This document shows, piece after piece, positions 1 to 8,858 of a stretch of DNA of 64,000 nt. The translations under genes and the position numbers were made by a program. The first letter of the stretch is position 1. The number at the start of each line of letters is the position of its first letter. A model generated the notes under the pieces. That model made no database searches. It was not told the DNA's origin and saw only the letters and a program-made list of their open reading frames with translations. This DNA comes from Paenibacillus mangrovi. Lineage in GTDB: Bacteria > Bacillota > Bacilli > Paenibacillales > Paenibacillaceae. The stretch is from positions 558,001 through 622,000 of the forward strand of contig NZ_JALIRP010000002.1 of NCBI RefSeq assembly GCF_022898935.1, read 5' to 3'.

Positions 1-303
1 GATAAAAACATACAAAATAAGCCCATGCTTAGCTGCATGGACCTGGAAGAGACATGATTTTGCTGAGGTGGCAGAGAAAGTACTAGCTCAAGCTATTCCC
101 AATTATAAATTTAAGCTGTGTTACATATGACTACGATCCATATGGTGCCGTACAAACCGTTCAACGGTTTGCTTGCCATCCGGGCCAGGCTTGAGCCAGT
201 GAACAATACAATCCGCCGATTCGCGGAAAAAGTCGTCTGAGCTGAAGGTGGTCGTGCATAACCCCATTTTTTCGAAATCCCCGCTCGGAACGGAAGTTCA
301 GAA

Positions 304-465
304 GTGACGATAGCTTTTGCGCTATTGGGAATATTGAACGGTTGCAGCTCGAAAGAAGAAGGTGGCTTGGCCAAAACAAGTAGCTCATTGGATATGATTT
401 CTATACACTTCAATTCCGACTTCAACGATCTCGAGAAAGAAATGATGGCACGATGGATTTGTTAA
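304..465 (+). pseudogene. N-terminal remnant of an ABC solute-binding lipoprotein
   Basis: Reading this frame gives a hydrophobic stretch (TIAFALLGILNGCSS) with a lipobox-like LNGC, then a serine/lysine-rich linker and FNDLEKEMMARWIC before a TAA. That is the arrangement of the first ~50 residues of CUT1 sugar-binding lipoproteins: signal peptide, lipidated Cys, flexible linker, first helix of the mature domain. No ribosome binding site is evident before the GTG at 304, and the remaining ~400 residues are missing, so this is read as a decayed gene start. The 3' side runs into the end of the convergent AraC gene. The family assignment is inference from pattern only. Confidence 0.5.
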
Positions 466-478
466 AGGTGATAAGCCG

Positions 479-1384
479 CTAAGGCTCTATTTTGATTTCC
501 AGGGAACGTTGTATAGGGATCGAATCATAAGAATCTCTGAATTCGCTTGGACTTTGCCCGGCAAATTTACGAAATATTCTGGAGAAATAATGAACAGTAG
601 AAAATTGATGCTTCTCAGCAATCTCCGTAATGCTCAATTGGGAAAACCGCAAGTCGTACTTGGCTCGGCTAAGCCGGAAATGAAGGATATATTGATTAGG
701 AGAGAATCCAGTTGCTTTCTTAAACATTTCGAAGAAATACCCCCGGCTGATTCGCAATTCATGATAATAGACCTCGAGCGGGTGCAAGCATCCGTTCAAT
801 ATGTCATGCTCCATTTGTTCAAGCGTCTTGTAGATTCGAGGGTCGGGTACATTGTCTTCATGAAGAGCGAATGTGAGAAAATATTCGATAAAGCCCTGAA
901 AATTTCTTTGGATCTGTATGTTGCGCATGAATGTTTTTTCTGACGTGAACTCATTGGATGTATAGAAACTTTGGAACCAATCAATCCACACTCGCAGGGA
1001 CTCCACTTTGGAGTATTCGCTAATCGGATACGGAAAACTCGGACCTATTAAAGCAGGCTTCAGCTGCAGGGGATTATAGCAGATGATGCTGGGAAACTCA
1101 AACACCGATTGTCTGTCTATATAGTGCCAATCAAAGTAGCAGCAGATATGCACCATCGGAGAATGATCATCAGCGATCCAATCGTGCAATTGTCCCGATG
1201 GGATGTAGAATAGCGAGCCGGGGAGTGCTTCATAACTGCGTCCATTGGTATGAAGAATCCCTTTTCCTTCACTAATTAGATATAACGAGCTCGCATAACA
1301 AATTCGAGAAATGCTGGTTTGGCTCTTAGAAAAAGGATAAGCCGTCGCATAGTAAACATAAGGGTGAAACTGCGCAAAGTTCAA
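479..1384 (-). CDS. AraC-family transcriptional regulator
   Basis: Cytoplasmic regulator of about 301 residues. The N-terminal half is a cupin-like AraC sensing domain (EGKGILHTNGRSYEALPGSLFYIP, with residues typical of the beta-barrel turn). The C-terminal ~95 residues form the paired helix-turn-helix of the AraC/XylS family: RGYFFEMFKKATGFSPNQYI, then the second helix pair ending IFRKFAGQSPSEFR. The TTG start at 1384 was chosen because a G-rich stretch lies 11 bases upstream; a GTG at 1414 gives ten extra residues but no good ribosome binding site. It is divergent from the PhyH-HEAT gene across about 145 bp, so that gene is its likely target. The inducer is unknown; this family usually senses sugars in such loci. 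Confidence 0.9.
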   Translation of the reverse strand: MNFAQFHPYVYYATAYPFSKSQTSISRICYASSLYLISEGKGILHTNGRSYEALPGSLFYIPSGQLHDWIADDHSPMVHICCYFDWHYIDRQSVFEFPSIICYNPLQLKPALIGPSFPYPISEYSKVESLRVWIDWFQSFYTSNEFTSEKTFMRNIQIQRNFQGFIEYFLTFALHEDNVPDPRIYKTLEQMEHDILNGCLHPLEVYYHELRISRGYFFEMFKKATGFSPNQYILHFRLSRAKYDLRFSQLSITEIAEKHQFSTVHYFSRIFRKFAGQSPSEFRDSYDSIPIQRSLEIKIEP

Positions 1385-1530
1385 GAGTACTACTACCCCC
1401 GATATATAGATCACTATTTCAAGAAAACACCTGACGATTGTGCAAAAAACGGATTCAATTCTAAATACAAGAATGGAATGTAAAGCTATATTCTTATTGT
1501 AACATACATCAAATCTAGGAGTGAATGCTC

Positions 1531-2991
1531 ATGCTGGATGTCAAACATTTGTTATCGGATGAACAAATAGTTCAATTCATTACGAAAGGTTATGTTGTGC
1601 TACAGAATGAGGTGCCACAAGAGTTACATCAAGAAGTGTTGAATAAAATCAATTATGTCATGCATTCGGAAGGTAATCCTGGAAATAATATTTTACCGCG
1701 TGTGCCAGAGATTGAGCAGTTCTTTGAGACCCCCGTAGTGAAAGGCGCTTTAACCAGTGTGCTTGGCCCGGACTATCACATGCATCCTCATCGTCATTGC
1801 CATTATAATCAGCCGGGCAATCCAGTACCTGGAGGTGGCAATTGGCATAAGGACGGTTATTGGTCTTCCATGAGAAGTCACAGACCATGGTGGGCGATGA
1901 TTTTCTACTATATACAGGATATTACGGAAGAAATGGGCCCAACAGCGATAATGCCCGGCACACAGTACTACGAAAAGTTTCTTGGAGATAAGGGTGAAAC
2001 GCTCCTTCCGACAGGAAAAGCAGGAACGATGGTTTTGGTCCATTTTGACCTTTGGCATAAGGCGTCAATTAATAGCTCTACGCTGGACCGTTACATGCTT
2101 AAGTTTCAATTTGTTCGGCTAAGCACTCCGAAATACCCAACATGGAATCACTCAAATGCGAATTATGTTATCCCTCAAGACGTCCCCGTTCAGCATGAGG
2201 ATCTGTGGCTTGATGTATGGCACTGGCTACTCGGGCAGGAACCTCGTAGCGTTGTAAATTTAGTTGCTGAGGATTCACGCATTCAAGAGCTTGGACGATT
2301 ACTCCAGGATGAGGAGGTTTCTGCTCTGAATGCCGCCTATGGCCTCAGTACGATGGGCTATAAGGGAGCGGATGAACTGCTGAAGCATCTGCAGGAAGGA
2401 ACTAATCTGGTTTCGACCCGTGCAGCGTATGGTCTGCAAGGCTCTGGGACTGCTGCGGTTCCCGGATTAATTAAGGCACTCGGTCATCCTGAGGAGAATC
2501 GAAGGGCACTTGCGGCTTTTGTACTGGGGATGTTGGGCTGCAATGCGAGTGACGCGGTTCCTACTCTAATCGCTGCAACCAAAGATGGCAGTGAGTGGGT
2601 TCGTCGTAATGCAATTGAAGCTCTGGGCATGATGGTTCAACCTGCGGATCTGATCGTACCAGCACTTGCGGAGGCTTTGGAGACTTCTCTGGAAGATGAG
2701 ACTGTCGCGGCAGCAGTGCCGACCGACCAGTATGCTAGCAATCAAAAATATATCATCAATAAAATTGGTTATACGGCGTGCCTTTCGCTCCTTCGCGCAG
2801 GTCGTGAGGGCGACCCGGCCATTGTTCTCCATGCACTCAAGAAGGCACTGTCCAGTAAGGATCGGTATGTACGAGCCTACGCCTTTGAAGCTTTGGGCCA
2901 CCTCCGTACTGAAGAAGCAATCGAAGTAATAATCCAATATTTCCGATCGGCAAGATGGTGCCCGGATACACATAAGGCAAGTTCATTCTGA
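1531..2991 (+). CDS. Phytanoyl-CoA dioxygenase (PhyH) family protein fused to HEAT repeats
   Basis: The N-terminal ~210 residues form a PhyH-type Fe(II)/2-oxoglutarate oxygenase domain. The iron ligands are visible as HKD (His106, Asp108) and a distal His176 in FDLWHKAS, with Arg187 (DRYML) placed to bind 2-oxoglutarate. From about residue 235 to the end the protein is built of ~35-residue helical repeats (for example AVPGLIKALGHPEENRRALA and AVPTLIAATKDGSEWVRRNA), which are HEAT/PBS-lyase type repeats used as protein-binding scaffolds. The second ATG (1531) has AGGAG at a 9-base distance; the ATG at 1525 is only 3 bases from it. The fusion is unusual and the substrate cannot be read from sequence. 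The divergent AraC gene is the likely regulator. Confidence 0.88.
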   Translation: MLDVKHLLSDEQIVQFITKGYVVLQNEVPQELHQEVLNKINYVMHSEGNPGNNILPRVPEIEQFFETPVVKGALTSVLGPDYHMHPHRHCHYNQPGNPVPGGGNWHKDGYWSSMRSHRPWWAMIFYYIQDITEEMGPTAIMPGTQYYEKFLGDKGETLLPTGKAGTMVLVHFDLWHKASINSSTLDRYMLKFQFVRLSTPKYPTWNHSNANYVIPQDVPVQHEDLWLDVWHWLLGQEPRSVVNLVAEDSRIQELGRLLQDEEVSALNAAYGLSTMGYKGADELLKHLQEGTNLVSTRAAYGLQGSGTAAVPGLIKALGHPEENRRALAAFVLGMLGCNASDAVPTLIAATKDGSEWVRRNAIEALGMMVQPADLIVPALAEALETSLEDETVAAAVPTDQYASNQKYIINKIGYTACLSLLRAGREGDPAIVLHALKKALSSKDRYVRAYAFEALGHLRTEEAIEVIIQYFRSARWCPDTHKASSF

Positions 2992-3075
2992 GTTAATCGA
3001 GAATGGTACGTAGATATCATTATTCACAGTTGATTGAACAGACAGGATAGTTGAACCTCTGTAACATAATGTAAC

Positions 3076-3116
3076 AAAAAAAGTGCCCCTCAAATAAATC
3101 TTGAGGCACTTTTTTT
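3076..3116. terminator. Bidirectional rho-independent terminator
   Basis: A stem pairs AAGTGCC..TCAA with TTGAGGCACTT (two bulged C on the left arm) around a short A/T loop. It has seven A before and seven T after, so it can work on both strands. It sits between the convergent PhyH-HEAT gene and the epimerase-like pseudogene. Confidence 0.85.
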
Positions 3117-3241
3117 GTTGATAGCGCTCTCAGTTGTCTAAACTCTCGATCCGGAAGTCAAAATTACAGCGTCACTGCACAAAGAGGCCCGGGCAAGCGC
3201 TGACTGAGCAATAGCTTACTCCGAATCCCTCCCAATCAGAT

Positions 3242-4288
3242 TCAAATCTGATATGGCGTAGCTTTTAACCAAAAACGCTTATTCTCCCCCGCTTCGATCG
3301 TCGCAGCGCTACCGTTTCGTATCGCTTCCTCAAGCCCCAAAGTCGGGTAGCTGGAAAATGGCTCAAGACCGATATTATAGTGCCGACCGAACCAGGGATA
3401 CCCTTCGGTTGCCCCAAATTCTTGCCAGTACCACAAATATGGCATTTCCACTCCGTCCCATTCTACTTTCATTCCCATTCCTACAGTCGAATTCTCGACT
3501 TTATACCAGGCCTCTCTGTCAAAGCCCTTTTAATAGAAGATATCCGAAGGCGTGTTTCGATCCGGCAGAACGGAAAGATCAATAGTCCGCCCCGCTTCGG
3601 TTACACCATATGGCCAATCGTAGACAGCACCCCTGACCACTCTCCCAGAAGGAGCATCGGACGATTCCGAAGACTCGGTCACGACTGTTACCTTGTCCGG
3701 CACGGAAATTGTGCACCCTGGATGCAAAAACGGCTTACCATAAGCAATATGCTGTCCCCACATATACCTGAGTGGTATATTGCTTCCATTTTCCAACTGT
3801 TCTTCAATGAGGAGAGTAGAAGAGCCGCTTTCAAGTGTCAGCGTTTTGGTCAGTTGAAAAGGAACCTTCTTCGTTCTGACCGTAAAACGGACAGAAATAC
3901 GCTCTGGCACATCCTGTGTCACTTCATAATCCCAAGGCATATGCGCCACTTCACCATGCTGACCAAACTGTGCGCCGAGGTAAGTACTTGTCGGCCCTCC
4001 ATTAGGGAACACTTCCTGCCACCCGCCGGAATAATAATCGATAAATGTCGAAATCGGATCAGGAGATGTCGGCAAATAATCGCGCGGATTACTCACGCCA
4101 TTTTCGGTAAGCCACATGAAATCAAGGTCTTTCGATTTGTATAGAAACTCAATTATCTCCGTCCCTTTATCTACTAATAGGGTTATACGAACCAACTCAT
4201 TTTCAAGTACAACCGTACGTAAGCCGAAATACGTATATTGATCATGGATTCTGCAGCCATAATTGCGCTGAGGTCTATAACGAAACAA
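3242..4288 (-). pseudogene. Aldose-1-epimerase-like (galactose-mutarotase-fold) gene interrupted by one in-frame TAA
   Basis: The frame opens at a TTG with AGGAGG 8 bases upstream and reads 252 codons of a galactose-mutarotase-like protein (HDQYTYFGLRTVVLEN, SGGWQEVFPNGGP, MWGQHIAYGKPFL). It then hits TAA at 3530-3532. The same frame continues directly with KGFDREAWYKVEN and 78 further codons (MGMKVEWDGVEMPYLWYWQE, EAGENKRFWLKATPYQI) to a TGA. No shift of frame is needed, so a single base substitution explains the break. It is the last gene of the uxuA operon, and its start signal overlaps the dehydrogenase stop codon. Such proteins bind sugars or sugar acids. A sequencing error cannot be excluded. 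Confidence 0.8.
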
Positions 4289-4300
4289 GTCTCCTTCCTC

Positions 4301-5104
<804 letters not shown>

Positions 5105-5111
5105 TTAATCC

Positions 5112-6179
5112 TTATTCTTGATTAACGAACGCCAGAGCTGCCTTCATATACCCGAGTGCATATGCCATCCCCGCATGCCAAGGCGCTTTGCACGTCATTT
5201 GAGGCGTATGATCCGGAATGAATACTCCGTCAAAGCCATTTTTCTTGAACACGCGCAGCGCCTGAATCATATCAATATCGCCCTCATCGACGAATACTTC
5301 CTGGTAATGAGGCACTTTCCCTCTCACATTGCGAAAATGGACGTAGCCGACCGCATTTTGTTTCGTATACTGCTCAATCGTCTCGTAAATATTGCCTTCC
5401 GTCATTTCCTGCAGCGTTCCCAGGCAGAACTCGAGAGCATTACTCGGACTTGGTGCAATATCAAGCAACTTTTGATATAAATGCGGTTGATTGACCAATC
5501 GTCCATATCCTCTAATGGTCGGCATCGGAGGATCGTCAGGATGGGCTGCCAGTCTCACGCCGGCTTCCTCCGCAACGGGAACGAGTTCCTGAAGAAACCG
5601 TTCCAGCCTCTCCCAAAGCTCTTCAGAGGAAATAGGCGGAATAAACCCTTCCTTTGCGTTGAAATCATAGGTCATGTTCCAGATTTGTCCGTTTGGAATC
5701 GGCGTTTCTTCCGGTCCCTCCTGAAGGTTGAAGGTAGCGGTCATCGCTCCGCCACGAGCAACCGGTCGGTTCACATGCCCCCAAACGCCGGCGATGCTGA
5801 AATTGTACCCGATAATGGGGATACCCGCTTTGCCTACGTTACGGACAATCTGCTTCAAATGCTCCATCTGCTCATTTCGTTTCGGGCCATCCATCAAGAT
5901 GTCGTACCAGTCGGCCGGGCTGAAATTTTCAATTGCCTCAAACTCCAAGCCCTCTTCGTTCATTGACTTCTTTAAAGAGACCAAGCTCTCATAAGACCAA
6001 ATTTCATCATTCGGTTTCGCGATGCCCATATTCCGGTTTTTGTCCGTGGATGGAAGCCCTTCGATGCCGTTGTAATAATCAACCAGATGAGCGACGATAT
6101 GGGTGCATCCGGCTTGCTTCGCGAAACGGAAATTGTCTTTAGTCAGTCGATCACGGTATAATCCAAGCCCAAGCTTCAA
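5112..6179 (-). CDS. uxuA: Mannonate dehydratase
   Basis: A 355-residue TIM-barrel protein matching the UxuA family in length and features: N-terminal KLGLGLYRDRLTKDNFRFAKQ, RLAAHPDDPP, GNIYETIEQ, VHFRNVRGKVPHYQEVFVDEGD and IPDHTPQM carry the His/Asp/Cys residues that hold the metal. It dehydrates D-mannonate to 2-keto-3-deoxygluconate in hexuronate catabolism. The start is TTG at 6179 with AGGGG 9 bases upstream. It follows the RraA-like gene by 36 bases. The pathway assignment is supported by the SDR and GntR neighbours; the KDG kinase and aldolase are not in this window. Confidence 0.9.
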   Translation of the reverse strand: MKLGLGLYRDRLTKDNFRFAKQAGCTHIVAHLVDYYNGIEGLPSTDKNRNMGIAKPNDEIWSYESLVSLKKSMNEEGLEFEAIENFSPADWYDILMDGPKRNEQMEHLKQIVRNVGKAGIPIIGYNFSIAGVWGHVNRPVARGGAMTATFNLQEGPEETPIPNGQIWNMTYDFNAKEGFIPPISSEELWERLERFLQELVPVAEEAGVRLAAHPDDPPMPTIRGYGRLVNQPHLYQKLLDIAPSPSNALEFCLGTLQEMTEGNIYETIEQYTKQNAVGYVHFRNVRGKVPHYQEVFVDEGDIDMIQALRVFKKNGFDGVFIPDHTPQMTCKAPWHAGMAYALGYMKAALAFVNQE

Positions 6180-6215
6180 GCTATCAACCCCTATATGAAA
6201 GAATGAATGATACCA

Positions 6216-6887
6216 CTACAAAATGCCAAAGGTTTTGAACGCTTCCGTGCACAGCATGCCTTCCTTCAGCGCCTCTCTCACTGTATTTTCCCCCTGTGCC
6301 TTCTCAAGCGACTTTCTGATCGTTTCTTCTTCCGCTTCCTGGGGGATGACAACAATCCCGTCCATATCCGCGAATACATAGTCGCCGGGCTGAATGCGAA
6401 CACCGTCAATTTCAATCGGCCGTTGATAAGCAATCAAATCTATGCGCCCCTTTGAATCTGTCGGCACCTGCCCTCTGGAAGCGAGCGGAAACTTCATTTC
6501 CATAATTTTTGCTGTATCGCGGTTCAAGCCGTCCACAATCGCGCCTCTTCCTCCACGAGCCCTGCAAGCTGTTGCAATCAATTCACCCCAGAACGCAGCC
6601 TCGTCCGGTGCTCCGGTAGAGACAACGAACACTTCCCCTGGAGACACGGAATCTATCGCTTCCATTTGTAGTTTGTAAGGCTCCGAAGGAATATTGAAAA
6701 CTTTGGTCGCTTGGGCCGTGAACGCACGCCCGCTGATTTTCAAGCTGGAATCTACCAAACGAATTCCAAGCCCGAATGTTTGGTTCCTAAACCCAAGATC
6801 ATCAAGAATGTCTGCAATGACTGCGCTGTACAGATTTTGTTCTAAGTAATCAATCTCGAATCCTGCAATCTTATGTGCATTTGTCAT
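6216..6887 (-). CDS. RraA-like aldolase/decarboxylase family protein
   Basis: A ~223-residue protein of the RraA/HMG-aldolase superfamily (class II pyruvate aldolase or oxaloacetate decarboxylase type). The signature GRGAIVDGLNRD carries the Arg and Asp that bind substrate and divalent metal; DYVFADMDGIVVIP is the second conserved block. The ATG at 6887 is preceded by AAGGAG at 9 bases, which favours it over the GTG 21 bases upstream. A palindromic operator lies directly upstream and uxuA directly downstream, so it is the first gene of the structural operon. In this context it may cleave or decarboxylate a keto acid of sugar-acid breakdown, but the substrate is inferred only. Confidence 0.85.
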   Translation of the reverse strand: MTNAHKIAGFEIDYLEQNLYSAVIADILDDLGFRNQTFGLGIRLVDSSLKISGRAFTAQATKVFNIPSEPYKLQMEAIDSVSPGEVFVVSTGAPDEAAFWGELIATACRARGGRGAIVDGLNRDTAKIMEMKFPLASRGQVPTDSKGRIDLIAYQRPIEIDGVRIQPGDYVFADMDGIVVIPQEAEEETIRKSLEKAQGENTVREALKEGMLCTEAFKTFGIL

Positions 6888-6928
6888 ATTTTTACGCTCC
6901 TTCACCAAATGAAATTATTGAATCTAAA

Positions 6929-6944
6929 ATCTGATATTTCAGAT
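6929..6944. promoter_or_regulatory. Probable GntR operator upstream of the rraA-like/uxuA operon
   Basis: ATCTGATATTTCAGAT is a near-perfect inverted repeat embedded in a wider palindrome (TCTAAAATCTGA..TCAGATTTTAGA). It differs by one base from the perfect palindrome upstream of the gntR gene. It lies between the gntR stop and the rraA-like start, where a repressor would block the operon. Confidence 0.7.
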
Positions 6945-6963
6945 TTTAGAAAAAAAAGTACTT

Positions 6964-7635
6964 TTAAAGCACGCCCCCACTATTTTTCAAAATTTCGATC
7001 ATGATGGATTGGCTTTTCAAAATATGTTCTTCCAGTTTTGTGGACGCCTCCTGCAGATCGAAGCGCTTAATCGCATCAACAATGTTCTTGTGCTCCACGT
7101 GACCCGCATCAGATCGATCGGAGCTTTGAAAGAAGAAGACTCTGGCCGCATGCAAAAAACTGTTTAACGATTTGTAATGCTCCAGCATCCGCGGATTGCC
7201 GCCAATCTTAACGATTTCAATGTGAAATTTGACATCAAGCTCCAGAAAGCCCTGGAAATCGAATGGATCAGCCGTTAATGGAGCATCTGCGTTTTCAAGA
7301 ATACGTTCCAATGTCATAGCAAGTTCTTGCGCTTTCGGCGGCGTTAAATGGGACACGCACCACTTCTCTATCATGAGCCTGATTTCTGTAACTTGATCGA
7401 TATCAGTAATAGCCAATGTAGTGACAAAAGTCCCTGACCGTGGCTTCACTTCCATTAATCCCTCGAGCACAAGCCGGTTTACGGCTTCTTTGAGCGGTGT
7501 ACGGCTTATATTCATTTTTAGAGCCAAATCCCGAAGATCGAGCCTTTGTCCTCCGACAAACTCCCGGTTCAAAATCATTTTCTTCAGAAGTTGGTATACC
7601 TTCTCTGATAGCTCGGTGTGCTCAAGTTCAAACAC
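6964..7635 (-). CDS. GntR-family (FadR/FCD subfamily) transcriptional regulator
   Basis: About 223 residues. The N-terminal winged helix-turn-helix (LRDLALKMNISRTPLKEAVNRLVLEGLMEVKPRSGTFV, residues ~30-70) is followed by an all-helical FCD effector domain with the metal-type residues Asp (ELDVKFH) and His (HVEHKNIVDAI). The GTG start at 7635 follows a very strong purine-rich site (GGAAGGGAGGGGGGAAAC); the upstream ATGs lack one. FCD regulators sense small organic acids and often control uronate genes. Two matching palindromes, one upstream of this gene and one upstream of the operon it precedes, suggest autoregulation and repression of the uxuA operon. Confidence 0.9.
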   Translation of the reverse strand: MFELEHTELSEKVYQLLKKMILNREFVGGQRLDLRDLALKMNISRTPLKEAVNRLVLEGLMEVKPRSGTFVTTLAITDIDQVTEIRLMIEKWCVSHLTPPKAQELAMTLERILENADAPLTADPFDFQGFLELDVKFHIEIVKIGGNPRMLEHYKSLNSFLHAARVFFFQSSDRSDAGHVEHKNIVDAIKRFDLQEASTKLEEHILKSQSIMIEILKNSGGVL

Positions 7636-7678
7636 GTTTCCCCCCTCCCTTCCATACTTCATCGCCATTCATTCTGGT

Positions 7679-7694
7679 ATCTGAAATTTCAGAT
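7679..7694. promoter_or_regulatory. Probable GntR autoregulatory operator
   Basis: ATCTGAAATTTCAGAT is a perfect 16-bp palindrome about 45 bp upstream of the gntR start. The only other near-copy noticed in the window is the one-mismatch copy before the rraA-like gene. Confidence 0.7.
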
Positions 7695-7767
7695 GTGAGT
7701 TTATCATACCCTGGATATGAATTTATGGCAATGGCAAGTCCCGATATGACGCGTTTTTTCCGTAAAT

Positions 7768-7812
7768 AAAATCACCTGCTCGCGCTTGCCGCCACGATCA
7801 GGTGATTTTTTT
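7768..7812 (-). terminator. Terminator downstream of sigK
   Basis: AAAATCACCTG pairs with CAGGTGATTTT around a ~20-base loop. The T run is stronger on the plus strand (seven T) and weaker on the minus strand (TTTTATTT), but the only gene ending towards it is sigK on the minus strand. Confidence 0.65.
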
Positions 7813-7881
7813 GTTCTGCGTTTATCAATTCGACCATGCCTCATCAATAAGCCTCTTTTAAGATATTCAATCCTTTTGATT

Positions 7882-8583
7882 TTATCTTTTTGCCTTATAA
7901 AACTCATGATACAGCTTCATAAGCGCCCTTTTCTCAATTCGTGAAACATAGCTGCGGCTGATCCCAAGCTCCTTCGCGATCTCCCGCTGCGTTCGCTCCT
8001 CCCCGCCAAACTCAAGCCCGAAGCGCCCTTTAATCACTTCCTGCTCACGTTCATCTAATATGTCCAGGTTACGGTATATTTTGCTTTTTTCGATTTTCAG
8101 CTGCACCATATCCGCTACATCTTCGGCTTCGCTTCCAAGGATATCGATCAAAGTGATTTCATTACCTTCCTTGTCTGTTCCGATCGGATCATGCAGAGAA
8201 ACGTCTTTTCTAGTCTTCTTCAGGGAGCGGAGGTGCATAAGTATCTCGTTCTCTATACACCTCGCGGCGAACGTAGCCAGCTTGGTGCCTTTATTAGGCT
8301 GAAAGCTTTCAATCGCCTTGATCAAGCCGATCGTGCCGATTGAGATCAGATCCTCCAGATCCTCTCCAGTGTTGTCGAATTTCTTGACGATATGGGCCAC
8401 CAGCCGTAAGTTATGCTCAATCAGCATGTTGCGGGCGTAGGCATCTCCTTCCGCCATCAATTGAAGGTACTTGCTCTCCTCTTTTTCTGTGAGCGGTTGA
8501 GGGAACGCGTTATTTTTGACATACGAGACCAGCAGCGTTAGTTCTTTGATAAACAAGGCAATAAAGCTGAATAATCCAGGCAC
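7882..8583 (-). CDS. sigK: RNA polymerase sporulation sigma factor, pro-sigma-K (mother cell)
   Basis: A 233-residue sigma-70 family protein with a hydrophobic N-terminal pro-sequence ([19 protein letters not shown]) followed by [12 protein letters not shown], the conserved region near the SpoIVFB processing site of Bacillus pro-sigma-K. Region 2 ([48 protein letters not shown]) and region 4 ([23 protein letters not shown]) are complete. The GTG at 8583 has AGGAGG 7 bases upstream. The factor directs late mother-cell transcription (coat, cortex, lysis). The gene is continuous, so it is not split by a skin-type prophage as in Bacillus subtilis. It marks the host as an endospore former. Confidence 0.96.
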   Translation of the reverse strand: MPGLFSFIALFIKELTLLVSYVKNNAFPQPLTEKEESKYLQLMAEGDAYARNMLIEHNLRLVAHIVKKFDNTGEDLEDLISIGTIGLIKAIESFQPNKGTKLATFAARCIENEILMHLRSLKKTRKDVSLHDPIGTDKEGNEITLIDILGSEAEDVADMVQLKIEKSKIYRNLDILDEREQEVIKGRFGLEFGGEERTQREIAKELGISRSYVSRIEKRALMKLYHEFYKAKR

Positions 8584-8658
8584 GATGACACCTCCTGCTG
8601 AATGACTAGAAAGCCGCATCTTCCTCCGGGTGACTTATGCTCACAAGTGCGGTTTGTT

Positions 8659-8686
8659 CATTCTATGTAGGCGAAGACCCAACTGT
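8659..8686 (-). promoter_or_regulatory. sigK: Possible sigma-K/sigma-E type promoter for sigK
   Basis: On the minus strand, AC (in GGCACAG) is followed 17 bases later by CATAGAATG, close to the sigma-K pattern AC-N16/17-CATANNNTA with a G in the last place. It lies about 75 bp upstream of the sigK start. sigK is known to be transcribed by sigma-E and sigma-K in Bacillus. This is a weak, by-eye match. Confidence 0.3.
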
Positions 8687-8858
8687 GCCTGTACGGATAA
8701 TTTTTAGCCCATGACGGCAATTACGCAGTAGGCATGATTACCTTTTTTAAAAAGGAATCAGAACCACCCGTTAGATGAACTGCCTCCATGGGAGTGATGG
8801 ATAATGTCTAATGTCCACTTTCGGGACGGCTTCTTCATATGCGGTGTCGACTCCTTCT

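Noticed and set aside
111-425. Minus-strand frame of 104 codons at the left edge
   Set aside because: Overlaps the plus-strand lipoprotein remnant, which has recognisable signal-peptide and lipobox pattern; the minus frame has none.
3234-3251. Inverted repeat ATCAGATT..AATCTGAT at the end of the uxuA operon
   Set aside because: Half-sites resemble the GntR operator but are in the opposite order and lie over a stop codon, so a regulatory role is unsupported.
3380-4144. Open frame of 254 codons on the plus strand
   Set aside because: Antisense to the epimerase-like pseudogene; composition is Arg/Cys/His rich and shadow-like.
7882-8583. Possible skin-type interruption of sigK
   Set aside because: The gene reads through completely from pro-sequence to region 4; no recombinase gene is present.
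8735-8762. Palindrome GATTACCTTTTTTAAAAAGGAATC-like downstream of the Lpl-type permease
   Set aside because: No T run follows the stem and no convincing terminator geometry; left unassigned.
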